Below, piece after piece: positions 37,105 through 49,695 of a stretch of 64,000 nucleotides of DNA (positions are counted from its first letter, which is position 1; each line of letters begins with the position of its first letter). This DNA comes from Lichenostomus cassidix. Its lineage: Eukaryota > Chordata > Aves > Passeriformes > Meliphagidae. The notes under the pieces are model-generated. The model was not told the DNA's origin and searched no databases. It was given only the letters and a program-made list of their open reading frames with translations. Position numbers and translations under genes: made by a program. Location of the stretch: positions 68,179,056 through 68,243,055 of the forward strand of contig CM039184.1 in the NCBI GenBank assembly GCA_008360975.2, written 5' to 3'.

Positions 37105-37215
37105 ATGGATGGTGCTCTTGTGACGACCTCTGCTGATGCTATCAGTCCACTGCGGATAGGCATGCTGAGTAATCCTGCTGTAAATGGGCGAGGACACGGA
37201 CACACGGAAAATTAA
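37105..37215 (+). CDS. Upstream ORF 2 overlapping the PPP2R2C start (36 codons)
   Basis: ATG at 37105 has the strong Kozak context CAGCATGG (A at -3, G at +4). It encodes 36 residues beginning MDGALVTTSADAIS and ending NGRGHGHTEN, with TAA at 37213-37215. It runs past the PPP2R2C ATG (37184) by 32 bases in another frame, so a ribosome that translates it cannot reinitiate at the main start. A second in-frame ATG lies at 37162. The peptide matches no family I know. The likely role is translational control of PPP2R2C. Confidence 0.45.
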   Translation: MDGALVTTSADAISPLRIGMLSNPAVNGRGHGHTEN

Positions 37216-37253
37216 CCACAGCTTTCTGCGAGACCACAACTATGTGACTGAAG
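37184..37253 (+). CDS. PPP2R2C: PPP2R2C first coding exon (PP2A regulatory subunit B55 gamma)
   Basis: Encodes the N-terminal tail of the gamma B55 regulatory subunit of protein phosphatase 2A. This WD40-propeller protein directs the A/C core enzyme to substrates and is brain-enriched in mammals. The exon gives 23 codons, MGEDTDTRKIN at the start and FLRDHNYVTE at the end, plus one G. It is followed by GTAACG, a good splice donor. Phase 1 fits the next residue, the A of ADIISTVEF, in the family. From memory, human PPP2R2C begins MGEDTDTRKINHSFLRDHSY, so only the residue before Tyr20 differs (Asn here). The paralogue PPP2R2B begins MEEDIDTRKINNSF, a poorer match. An in-frame TAA abuts the ATG (37181-37183), so there is no N-terminal extension. 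The start context is mediocre (T at -3, G at +4). The propeller is encoded by later exons outside the window. Confidence 0.93.
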
Positions 37254-40200
37254 GTAACGTAAATACTGTCATTTTTCTCTTCTTGCATTGCGTATTCTGT
37301 GCCAGGAATGCACTGTCATCTTTGGAGATGTAGGCTGTTCCTTTTTTCCTTTTTTAAACAGGGGGAATTTCAAGGCGTTTCTCTGTGGGATGTAGCAGCA
37401 GAATCTGTTTGAATTTGCTAAATCCCAAAGACATTCTGCCATGCTACAGCAGGATATGAAACTACACGGGCTGGAGAAGGTCTTGCATTGTGCCGAGTTT
37501 CTGCTAGTGAGGTGTGCAGCACCTGGCATTGAATGCACAGAAGCTGCAGTGTAGAAGATTGGAAGCACTTGGTTACTTAAAAAAAATTAGAATGATTTGA
37601 GAGCACCAAAGTAAGAGAAATAATCTGTAAAGTTAACTGTTTGCTGGTGTAATAAAGGTTCTGCATCTCATTTTGGTAATTATAGCCCAAGCATTACAGA
37701 CATTGCTGAGTTGATTGTTCCCTAGAGAAGTGTATACGTTTAGAAGGGATATGTAAGCATCATCTTTTGAAATACTGCTGCCTTCTTTCCATCCCCTGTG
37801 TCTGTGCAAGGTACATGAGAGAAGAAAAGGCACCTTCATTTTAAATCATTCAGTGTCTTACAGGTTATTACATAAAAAGGAATTTTACTGCAGGTGACAC
37901 ACATGAAAAGCTGAGAGAATTTACCTTGAGAACAGTGAAATGGTTGGGTCAGAAACTGGTCTGTATTTCCTTGCCAGAAAGTTGGTTTAGGAGTAGGCCA
38001 TTTTAAGATTGATTGAACAGGAGAAATGTGTTTGTAGGTGCTTGACTTTGCAAATAAATTTGTGTGTGCAGCTTTAACAGCACTTTTCAGCAGCAGAAAC
38101 AGTACTTCAGTGTAGGCTTATATAATATGAACATACTTAACATCAGGGTCAACCAATACTCCTTGAGACACAGTCTCCAGATTCTGTCGTCATTTGATCA
38201 ATGCTCAGTCACTTAATACTCCCGTGCTGCATCCTGAAACGTGATCAGCTGATGCTCTCTTGATTATTGATGATTTGAATTTTTTTAGAATGGAGAAAAC
38301 AGTAGGATGATTTTGTTGTACCAGGACCACAAGGCAGATTTTTCAGAAGAAAAATGAAAAATGCTGTGTAGTTTGTTACCCATGACTGGTGTAATTGCTT
38401 GCTAATCTTGCCCCTAGGACATTCTTTGCACTCTGGTTCATGTTTCAGTGCATTCTTGAATTTGTTTCAAAGTTTTGGTTAATAGTTTTTTTCAGAATGA
38501 TGGTTTATGTTTTGAAATGTAGTCACCTGTAATAACATTTGAGGAAAGTTTGTCTTAAATTTGAATATTCATGCCTTAGGTTGTGCAAAATGCACAATAT
38601 AATTACTGCAGTGTACTTGATACATGATGAATTTCACATCTGCAGCTATGTTAAAAATTGAATTTTCATGTCTCTCAGTTTTGTAATCTGAAGAAAAGAA
38701 TTCCTTGTGGATTTTGCAAACCCAAGTTCTCCTCTTTTATATGTCATGGGTGTTCTAAAGATTAGATGGGGATTTTTAGTATCTTTTGTGACACTACTGA
38801 TATAAGTGTTAGATTTTTCTCATGTTTTGTCTTCACTTGAGGCTTAGGTCATAAGGACTTGATGTTTTCCTGTCATTGCACATGGAATGGCTTGTCTGAA
38901 ATGGGTCAGAATACACTTTCAATATCAGTGTTGGCCTGTATTATATTTTTCCTGTGATCAGAAGTCATCATGAAATATGTTGGCATCTGTTTTTGAAATC
39001 TTCAGTAGCAAAGTGTTAGTTTTTCATCTCTCACTAGTGTAATGCTTGTTGGGAATGCACAGTTCATCAGGTGTAATAAAACTCTTCACATCTGTTATAT
39101 CTGACATTGCCAAGCCTTTTAAAAGATCTTGGAAATCATGAGGGAATGGATTTATCTGTGAAATTTTCCAGGGACACCTTCAGCTCAAAGAGGAGCATCA
39201 CAAATTCTAATTTCTCATTGATACACTTTGTTTAAAATGCATAATGAATACATTAGTTAAACTGGTGCTGAAAATTTGCTTTGTTTGTTCTTTTGTGGCG
39301 TTTTGTATTTTTTTGTTTAAAGATTTGGCTCCAAGAAAGAACTTTCAGACTTCTCATTTATAGAGGCCTGTAGTCCTTTCATAGGTCTTGGATTGGTCCT
39401 GTAACATGTTAAATGCTGTATGTAGCAATAACAGAAAAGCAATAATGTGTTACATTGTTACACTTCTTTGGGGTTCAATCCAAATCTTTCTTTTGGGGTC
39501 TTTGGCTTTTGTAATCCACCATTTAAAATTAGGAAATACTTTATGTTGTGTCCAGTGTATTAGAGAACTTACCAATTCATTGTTGTCTGTGAATAACTAC
39601 AATTTTATCTTGTTTTCAGAGTATTATAATCTTGATAAGTGGTGTCCTCTGTCCTTGCTGCTCCATGCAGCAGACGAAATTAATTTACAAAAGGAAGTAT
39701 TTCTAACCCTTATATTCACTTTCTTCCTCTATTCACTGAGGGAAGTCAAGCCAGCAGTATTCATGAAGATGTGGGTTAACTGCTTTACTTCTCTTCCTGT
39801 TTTACTTTTTCAGTGATTAAAAAAGCCCAAACAGTCAGACATATGAATTCAGGGTAGAGGAAAGCTGTGAGCCAAATCTGATGTGCTCTGCTCTTGCTAG
39901 TGGACCGAATGTGTTCATAATGACACTGCCTGCTTGAGCAAAGTCAAATTTCATCTCTTTGATAGGTCATTATTTTGTAACATTGGGATTATCTGTAACA
40001 TATGTGGCTTTACCTTGAGTGTGGAAAATTGAATTGGTTTTTACATCTCAACAATTTTTTGATTTGTTGTTATACTGTTTCTGGTAATAGGCTTTATAGA
40101 CACACATATGACAACAGTGACTACCTGGCCCTGTTTCTCCTGTTACATATGCACAACTACAATGGCATTAAAACAAGCAGAACTTGAATAATTTTGTCAT

Positions 40201-40410
40201 TTAAAGTCTTTAAAAATGTGTTACAATTGTATAGTGGAAAAAGGTGATTTAATTCCAGCAGCAATATACAGTAAATTTTTCAATGATCACTTTCAAAAGT
40301 AGTTTTGGAAGCAAATTGCTTTAATTGGAGTTGTTTGTGTGAGGAAAACAGAAAAGATCTGGTGAGACTTGTACAGAAAAAAAGGAAAAAGATCTAAGGT
40401 TAAGAAAATG

Positions 40411-40622
40411 TGACCTGTGAGGAGAGATTGAACTTCTTTGCAAAGGTGGTGAAACACTGGGATATATTGCCTAGGGAGCTTGTGTAATTTTTATTGCTGA
40501 AGTTTTTAAAAGCAGGTGACATAGATGTCTGTAAGAAATGACATGGGGATAGCTGAGCCTCCCGTGGGGCAGAGGAATGGACTAGATGACCTCTGAGATC
40601 TGTTCAGGCTTGTGATTCATTG
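40411..40622 (+). mobile_element. Old CR1-type LINE 3'-end fragment
   Basis: The sense strand shows GTGGTGAAACACTGGGATAT, CCTAGGGAGCTTGTGTAA, GTTTTTAAAAGCAGGTGACA, GGGCAGAGGAATGGACTAGA and TGACCTCTGAGATCTGTTCA, then GTGATTCAT. This is the ORF2 C-terminus and tail of an older, more diverged CR1 subfamily. It is about 210 bases. Confidence 0.8.
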
Positions 40623-43600
40623 CTGAGCTGTGTTTTATCTTAATTGCCTTTTGCACCGCAGCTGTGGGAACCAGCTCCCCAGGAGGTGTTGGGTCAGTGC
40701 AATGTGTTATTTCCACAGCAACTGTAGGAGCACTGAGGAGAGAGCAGAGGCACAGGGAAAGAAGATGGGTTGGATGGGAGAAACATGATCCTTCATTACT
40801 GTACAGAGTCTGCTAGGGGAGAGGGCAAGAAAACTGTGTGAGCTGGGGGAAGGGGGATAAAAGAGGCTTTTGTGTTTTACTGGGCAGAGAATGTCCTTCA
40901 GCCCTGGAGCTCCCTTGATGTTACCTGTGCTTAAGATTAATGGTAAAACTGACAGGACTGCTGACACACTTTGCTGTCTCAGGGCCTTGGGATCAGCCAC
41001 CCAGGCTCTGATTCAGAACAGGGAGTTGTGTGGTAGGGTTGCTGTATTCCTGGCAGGGGCAAAACGTTGCCAGAATCAATGGTGCCACTCTTTTACTCAA
41101 CTGCCAAGGTAACTCAGTTACTCTGTATTTTTCTAATTTAACTATTAGTGGAATTAGTGAACAAAAGTCACTATTCTTACCAAACTGTGTTAAAGGATGT
41201 GTTTCAGCTCCATGATCCCAAATTTATTTGCAGAAATGCTTCTCTGGTGGTGAAAGCATATTGCAGGTTGCATGCAGACAAGTGTAGCATATGAATTGAT
41301 CCTTGCCTTTTTGTGGAATATCTCTGTTTTGGGAAGAAATAAAAAGTTGTTTAAACTTCCAGTTTCTGGAGAGACACAGGTTCCTCTCTTGCTCTAGGCC
41401 TGCAAATGCAAGTGGAGCCAGTGGAGTTGCACTGGTGCAGTGGGGCAGAAGCTGACCTCCAGTATCTAGTCATTTATATGGCCAAATTGTCCCATTTGGT
41501 TCCATATGGCTTAATTTCCATGAAAAAATTAATCATGTTAATGGTGTATTAATGTCCTCAAATATGATATTTGAAGAATACTGAGAATTAACAGTGCAGT
41601 ATAAAACATATTGAATCATCACCATATGAAATGTTTATTATACAGGATAAAAAAACCCCTTTTTTCCTAATGATTTTTTAAAAAAGCCCTCTGCAGATAA
41701 TGAAAACAGATTTTGGAGCCTTTTCTTTTTGGCTTGACTGAAGAAGTTAGTATCTCTCTTCTTCAGTAATAAAAGTTAGAGGAAATTGTCAATTTTCATC
41801 TGCCAAAAAGAAATATATTTATGAGCTTTTCTTTCATAAACATCTCAAATATAGTTTGAGTTACACCTTAATACCTGAAGGTGTTTGGTTGAATATAGGT
41901 AACAAGTCCCACTCTGCTGGCTCAGACTCACCATCAGTCAGTCTAGCTCACTGAGTTCTCCTTATTTGGAAAAGTACAGGAGGTAACTCTTCCTTTCAAC
42001 CTCCAGAAATTCAGGATTTATGTTGTGAATATTGATGATCTTTATCTTTTTACAGACCTCATTTAGAAACAGTTTAAGAATTACCCTGGAAATTTTTGCT
42101 CATCTCTTATGTTATTTTTTCCCTTGAGTATGAATAGAAGTAAACCTTGTTAAAGCATAACTTTGCCCCTTGTTAAACACGATGTAGTTATGTCTTTTTT
42201 GTGCACGGATTTGGTTCTTTTGTTCACAGTGAATATTCAGATGAATGTTGTGGGGAGCCTTGAAGATTTGGATTAATAAGGTTTATTCCATCCAAGTGAT
42301 GTTGCTGACTTTGTAATCTTTATTCATGCAGCTTAGTTGGGTGAAGCCATGGAGGCAGAGCTGGAGCATTGCTGTCACACTGGCTTGCACTGAAGCCTGA
42401 TTTGTTTGCTCACTCACTCAAACCTGCAGCTGGATGTGGGGTTCAGCATCCAGGAAAATCAAACTTTGGTACTACTTGAAGCCTGGATCTGCACAGCACA
42501 TATATTTAAGACAATGTCTGTAGGGGTGACATGGGGCAGCAATTCATTGCAACAAGCCCAGAAAAGGCAGTAGAGATTTAGCCAGAGTGAATTACACTGC
42601 CAGCAGTGCTTGTCATGATGCAGTACCAGCCACACGTCCAAAGTTCTCCATTCATTCTACATCTGTTAGGCACTCATAATATCATTGTCCCTATTTTGCT
42701 TGCCAAATCTACTTTATGAAGAAATCATAAATCAGGATTTGGAGTTAGGATGGTTGATCCTAGACTGGGACTATGGAGTTTCTTAGTTTGTTGTTCCCAG
42801 CATTCCCAAAGAGGAATCATCTCTTCAAGGGCAGAGTTAGTTTAGGGACTGGTTGTTAGATCATCCTAAGAGGGCACTTCAAACCACTCTGAGCTGCAGG
42901 ACATGCTTCAAAGGCATGCAGCTAACCTGGTTTGGATCTTCATTTAATGTCATGTTGTCCACATGATATTTTTTTATCAGTGTCCCACATACCCTGTAAA
43001 GCTTCACCAAGTCTGGTTAAGCTGAGCTGCAACCTTCCCTGTTTGCAAAGGAATAAGTCTCTGCTGCTGCGTCACTGGTTTTGGTGGGTTGCCCTTAGGG
43101 ACTGATGGCAACCTTGGCTCTCTTTGCATGCATATGTAATCAACAGATGATCTCGCACTCACTATCTAAATAATAAATGTATTTGGCTGCTGTGTACTGC
43201 TAGAGGTCCTGAAGAAATGAATAAAATGTATTAAAAAAAGAAAAGAAGAATCTAGAATATTAGCTCCATGACAAGCCAAGCTCTTTGCATTACAGTGAGA
43301 GCATGGAGTTGAAAAAGAACCCACTTGCACCAATCTGGAGCTTTTCCAGGTGCCAGCAGACTAGAGATATTATAAATAGAAATGTTTATAGTCTATTTGG
43401 CTATATAACTTTTATATGTAATAGATTTTGCTACACATAAACCTGAAAAATGGAAGTTCAGGACATCAACAGTGCAATGTGTGTGTGAGATAAAATACAG
43501 GCATAGAAATATGATCCACACAAGCTCACTGTCTCTGCCAGATTTCTTCTAATTGAAACAGACAGTTTAAAAGTATTGAATAATGCAAAACTAAACAACA

Positions 43601-46600
43601 TTGTGCAGGTGTAGTCAGTGTCATTGTTCACCATGGGAGCAGTTTATTTAGTGTATGTATCATTATGAAAATTGTACTTTGCAGTATATTTTCTATATGT
43701 TTTCTATGTAAACCTCAGAGAGTTCAGCAATATATCATATATTTAAATGGTGAATTTAGAGAATAATAGATGTTGTTCTTGGATCAGTTTAAAATGTGAA
43801 ACACTATACAATAACACTGAATATTTTATAATGAAGAAGAGCTGACTATCTTTCATTACAGCCATAAAAAGGTAATACATCCTTACTGTTATTGTTGTGT
43901 TGCCAAATCATTACTAGTTGTGTCCTTGAAACTTTGCATCTATAGTTTATTTAATCTCCATAGTAAGCCTTTGTCTTAAGGACTGAATACTAAGAGAACT
44001 CAAAGTTATTTGCTGGCTTATCTCAGTGTAGTTGTTTGGCCAGGGAATGGTAATACTCTCAGAAAATTAGATAAAAGTATTATGGGAACTTCTGGGAATT
44101 TTTAAGCAAGAAAGGGCTTTAAATTAATTTCTAGCCACGTTGAGGCATTTTCCTGATCAGCTATTTTCATAGTTCTTAGGTTAATGCTAAGTTTGCCCTT
44201 AGTCATTAATGTGGTCTATATTACTGGTTCCTGGTGAAAGTTCCCCAATTTTTTACCAAGAATAAAACCCTATTTATCAAAGCAGCCAGAGAGAGAGAAT
44301 TCCTTTTCTCAGGAATGTCTCCTTGGTGGAAAAACTCTTGTTCCTGTTTTTGCTATTGCTTGAGTGCAAATGAAAGCAGACTATATTTTGCCAGTGCAAA
44401 GACAAGTAATTCAAATGTACGTTAAGAGACCCAATTCCTAATAAAATCTCTCAGCACAACACGCCATGCAGTTCAGTGACTTTTGTGAATTATTCATATG
44501 ACAGGGTCTGGGATCTGTATTGTTAAATATAGCAGTGTTTTTCTTCTTTCATAGTGACTGATCCATCTGTTACAAAAAAGAGAAGAAAAGGGTGCAAACT
44601 TCTGTGTTATAAGGACATTTATGTGTTTTACTTAGAGTACAGAAGAAGGTAAAAGACTAAGAGTTAGTTTATTACCCTCTAGTTCCAGTTCAACCCAAGT
44701 CTGATTAGAACTTAGCTGTTGTTACCTTTCTTCTTCCTCTTTGCTGTGCTTTTGTTGTTGTGACTCAGGCGTTGCAAGTAGGCAGTGACTGTACAAAATA
44801 ACATCATTTGCGTAAATTCTGAGGTTAATGCTGCCTGTGATAGTACTGCTTGCATTAAAGACAGCCATAGCATGCTCTACCAGTTTCTGGGCCAGTTTCT
44901 AGTAGAAATAAAGATGATCAGAGTTGAACTAAAAGTAAATGATTGCTTATTTCCTTCTCTCAATTTTTAATGACTCCATATTATTTCTCCTAAATCTAAG
45001 ATGCTAAATGAGCATTTCAAATAGAAACTAGAAACAGTTTTCAAGCAGTGAGCTGGTAGCCAGTTTTCAATAATTTATTTCTAAACTTTCATCCAGTCAA
45101 CAAAATATCGTGTTGTACTGTTGAGAGGTTCCAATTTATGACAGAACCTGGCATGAGGTCTTTAGTAAGTGTATAGGTGTAAATCAGGAGCTGTCTGTCA
45201 TGATTTCATAAATAATTTCTGATAGAATGTCTTTATTTCTACATTGTGCTATGATAAAAAGAAAATTTCAGCTAATAAATTCAGTAATAATAATTAATTA
45301 GAAAAATTCAGCAAATAGGCACAGTGGACTGGTGAGTGGTAGGCCTGAGTTGGCTGCCAAGGCAGCACACGAGACTCTTGTCATGCTACATGTTAATTTG
45401 ACACCCTGCTTGATTTGGTATCTTTTATTGCTGCTGTGATATGGGAATAACCAGTACAAGAAGAAGTCAGATGTGTATTCTGTAGTCTTCTTTTGAATGG
45501 AAGATTTAGGTCAAGTATATTCTCTTTAATCAGCAGTGAAGCTCAAAGCAGAATTCACATGTGCAGTCTCTTTGAAATAGGTAGATGTGAATTATTACAG
45601 AATTTCCTGGAATGCCTTACTAAAGAGTCAAGTAATGGTCATGTGGATGATGGTTATTCTCATTCCTCAGGTGCAATATGAATATGATTTTGTGCATGCT
45701 GTGTGCACTTGTGTTATGGTGTATGTTACACTCACAGAAGTTTTCTGGATGACTGCTACTGCATGTTTCTGGTGTGTGTGTATTCCTCCCAGTTCCTATG
45801 CTTGAAATGTGAATCTAGAGCTACTGGAATGGCTGTGGAGAAGTTTCAGCATTGGGAGACAGTAAGAGCTGCTATGAAAGGGCAGTGTCCTTCAAGTCCC
45901 ATGATTCACAGACTGTTTTGGTCTATGTGTGTCAGTGTTTGTTGCTCAGGGGACTGAGACTTGGCTGTGACTGGAGCAAAAGTTTCTTTACACCATGATG
46001 TGAGCAGCAGTGTCCTTGAATTTCTGATTTTCCTCTGTGGTAGTGATGAGCTGCAGCTTTCTGAAAAATGGTTTCCTTGAACTTGGATTTTATTTTTCAG
46101 GGTTAAGTGTGTCCTTACTTGATAGATTAGACATTTCTGTGCTTCCACATGCATTTCAGAAAATGAGGAAAATAGAGCAGGGGCCTTTTGTGTTACTATG
46201 TAAATGTTACAAAGGTGCTAGTTTTAAAACAAATAAGTTGCATCTGTTAGCAGTAATGATATTGCAAATCAGCCAATTATATTAAACCTTCAAGATTTAC
46301 TGGCTGCAAGAAGTCACACTGCATCCAAATGAAGGGGTTTTAGTTGCCTTAACTTCGAGCTGTGCTGCACCAATTACTGCTGAATGTGATTTGTACAGAG
46401 CACAAAGAAACGGGTCTTTGTTGGGTTGATCATTCCCAGTTTTTTGTTTAGATTGTTACATTGCCAATATCTTTTAGTTTTTCATACCTTCAAATTAATG
46501 TCAAGGTATTTAACATCGGGGGTTTGCTTTGCAACTGACATGGATGCCATTATTGTCAGCAAATTTCCCATTCTCCAAAGGACTCTGTAGCCTGAGATAC

Positions 46601-48060
46601 CCACCTTTCCTTCCCTGCTGCTGTTGGAGCCTCTCCCATCACAGGGGAAGTATCAGAGCAGAGGGAAAGAGGTGCTGGTTAGCCCACCAACCTAGGCTTC
46701 TTCAGAAAACGTCAGCAAACTTGGCCTGGTTTATATTTGTCCCTTGCTGGCAGGGAGGGAACCACCACACCTACCTGCTCCTGAGAGCATGGGGGGCTGT
46801 GGGCAGTGCAAAGGTGCTCTCTGTCATCAGGGTCCCATCACTGCTCCCTGTGACCTGCTCAGTGTGCCCCAGCTTGGTCAGTCTGCTAGAGACTTACATT
46901 CAAAACCACCTTGTTATAAGGCTTCTGCAATATCTATGCACAGTAGAAGGAAAGGAGGAAATACACACTGTAAGTATACTGGAAAAATGTTTGACAGCTA
47001 TCCTGGATGTACTAGGGAAAGGGTAGTAATAGTTGTAATGTTAAATCTGAAAGCAGAAAGCTTTGATTCTTCTGCACTATAAATAATTACTAACAAAGGG
47101 GATTGCCAATGTGGAGAGTTGTTTGCAGAGGGATTCTTTTCTGATTGTTAAGTGTAAGTATATTTAGACAGAAAATTATTTTTGTTCCTGAAAGCCAGGA
47201 AGTTGTTGTAAATGGGAAGAATTAGCAATTTGGACTCCACAGAGCAAACACCAGCCTGGTTATTACAGATGAGACTGGATGGATGTAGCTATATTGAGGT
47301 TAGCACAGGAAGCTATTCCCATATTTTACATTTTAATGACTGAATTCAGTCATATTATTGTTAGCAGTTGAATTTACACAGTTTTCTTTAAAAAATACTA
47401 ATTTTGGCAGTCTCCTTTCCTGAAATGTTGCAAATATTTCAAAGCCTTAGTGCCACTCTTGCTGAGTCACCTTTGATCCAAAAATCTTCATTGAGAAATT
47501 TGCTTGTGCTTATGAGTGCAGATATACTCTATCACAATAATTGGAAAAGAGATGTTTCCTTGAGAAAAGCAATAAAGGAGCTTACCAGAGTCTCCTGTAC
47601 TTTGTCTTTGGTGGTTTTACACTGCAGTCCAGAAATTGTGACTCCGAAATCTGATTTTATTGTATAAGTGAAACCCCGTAGGACTTTGCAAGGCAAGATA
47701 TATTAGGGAAATAGTGCTAATGCCTGCAAGTATGAAATAAACAGAAGTAGCTAGATGAGATTTGACTGCATGTAACAGCAAGAGATACCTAAACATTTTA
47801 ACTAGGACATGCCATTATGGGTGGAACTCGACACTAGGAGAGCTGCTGCACAGTTCAATCAAACTTCAGCATAGTTTTTTCACATTAAAATAGCAACTTC
47901 ATCAGTTTACACATCCTGGACAAGGAATTTGTTGAAGTCTTGTGTTTTAGCTTGAAGTGGTGGTTGTGAGTTAAGAATCACTGTTCTTTTCTGTTTCTTG
48001 TTTTGTGGCCTGCTGAGAAACCTTCTGATGGAGCACAGAAAGATTTTCCTTTCTCTTGAT

Positions 48061-48300
48061 TTTTCTTTTTTTTTTTTTTTTTAGAAAACCACTTCTATTG
48101 ATGGAAGCATGAATAAAGTTTATTGACAGAGTTCAATAGTAGCACATCAAGCTAAAGTAGAGGTGGGGCAAAACACCTGTTCACTGCAATAATTCTTAAA
48201 AGCAGCAGTCCCAAACTCAGAACCCCCAGAGCTCCTCTTTTCAACTCTGGGGCTACCCAGATCATATCCATGGATGGTCCATTTCTGCTTTCAAAGCTAG
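48061..48300 (-). pseudogene. Possible retroposed transcript 3' end with poly(A)
   Basis: On the minus strand an AATAAA (in TCAATAAACTTTATTC, near 48110-48125) is followed about 35 bases later by a run of 17 A, then G and more A (48061-48082 on the plus strand as T). The body to the right looks like UTR sequence, without a frame I recognise. CR1 does not add poly(A), so an A-tailed insertion is uncommon in birds. No target duplication or parent gene was identified; a chance T tract remains possible. Confidence 0.22.
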
Positions 48301-49679
48301 CTGCTTTAAAAACTGTCCACTTTTGATGTTGTGTTTCTGTAAAATAACTGATTAGTCATGCCTATATTAGATATTTACAACAATAAATATGAAATAAGAT
48401 ATGAGCTCTGGTTTAATATCTTTTAAGATCGCAGATAGTCATTAGACTGGCTGTCAGACAGTCTTTTTTCCTAGTCTGACTCTCAGATCAAGTAACATAC
48501 CACACTTGAAGAAGAGGTAGAAGGATATGTTGATCAGTTCTTATAGTTCAAAATTCGGGCTGAATTGAAAATACATCTGTTCTAGACATTTGACATGTGG
48601 TCAAGACTGGAAATCATGTAAGAGAGCATGAGTATTTTTAGACTAAATATCTCATAGGAATAATTCACATTTTCCCCTGGTTCACACAGCCTTCTACCCA
48701 GGCAACAGATGGATAACCTTAACTCATAAACCTCACGGTCTGTCTTGGAGTTCCTTTTCATGTGCTTCCAGTATGTGTCTTCATACTGCTAAAGTTCCTT
48801 TGATCTGCTTTTGGCCACGTTCCAGACCATCTTTTAATTCCTTTTGTGAAATTTCTATACCAGCTTTAATTCCTGCCAGATGGCAACTGTTCCATCTCTG
48901 TTTAAGCAGGACCCTAAAGCTTTAACTTCTCAGCATTTCTCTATCTGGAAGTAACATTCCCTGCTCAGACTTCAGAGATATCAGGAATATGTAGATCCAA
49001 GCACTGCTGGGGAGAGAAATAAGGACGCAGCTTTCCTTCCTTGACTACAGTTGTTCCCTTTCCATTTGCTGCTTGACTTGGTTGTAGTGATAGCTGGCTT
49101 TGTTCTGCAGTACTTGCTACTCTTTAAGCTCCAGGAATCTTTATTTAAAAAAAAAAAAAAGTCCAGCCAAAACCACAACTCATTTGCTACTCTTTGCCAA
49201 GTTCTTTCTGCTCTCTCTGTGTGTATCCATTGAATCTTGTGAGTGCAAGACCTGGAAGTGTCATTCAGTATCATTCTTTTACTGTCATTAAAGGACAAAG
49301 ATGTGACTCAAAATCATCTTGCACTTGATTAATTGATCTGTAGATGACCCTCAGGTGCAGGGGGAAGCTATTTTTTTAAATTTGAAGAGTCCCTACTTCT
49401 GCACCATTTTACTGAAAAGGAGTTTCTGAGTATGGGCGGAGGCCTGGCTACCTTCCTGGGTAAGGTACCAGTTAAATATGTTAATATCAGCAGATTTGGT
49501 TGAAGAACAGGGTCAGGATTTTACCACATTATTGGAAGGGAAAAGCTAATGGTGTTTCCTTTTTAAGTTTACTATTTGTTACAGCTCACCCCTGAAGGTG
49601 ACAGTGACTGAGGTTCTTGTTAAAACATCTCTTGCAGCAGATTAGAGTGAAAGAGCACTGAATGACTGGTGTTCATATC

Positions 49680-49695
49680 TGTCTGTCTGTCTGTT
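49680..49695. repeat. Short (TCTG)n microsatellite
   Basis: Four TCTG units in ATCTGTCTGTCTGTCTGTT; short and probably stable. Confidence 0.8.

Larger units (their letters stand above)
36245..37255 (+). promoter_or_regulatory. PPP2R2C: CpG island with the probable PPP2R2C promoter and 5' UTR
   Basis: About 1 kb that is abruptly GC- and CpG-rich compared with tens of kilobases on either side, ending in the first coding exon of PPP2R2C. It has GC-box-like stretches (GGGCCGCGGGCGGCGGGGA around 36438-36456; four GGGCGGCTCC copies at 36532, 36581, 36621 and 36675). There is no convincing TATA box, as is usual for CpG-island promoters. The transcription start cannot be fixed from sequence; it should lie upstream of 37184. 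Large frames on both strands (for example 36397-37215 plus and 36400-37050 minus) reflect GC-rich, stop-poor composition and are not called as genes. Confidence 0.85.

Noticed and set aside
36397..37215. 272-codon plus-strand frame across the CpG island (and 216-codon minus frame at 36400-37050)
   Set aside because: The frames stay open because of GC-rich tandem repeats and a poly-pyrimidine tract. The peptides are Ala/Pro/Ser-rich repeats plus Phe or Lys runs. Only the last 36 codons of the plus frame are considered, as a uORF.
46529..47026. 165-codon frame in intron 1
   Set aside because: No recognisable domain, no repeat match, no supporting splice signals, and a length still reachable by chance in a 64-kb window.
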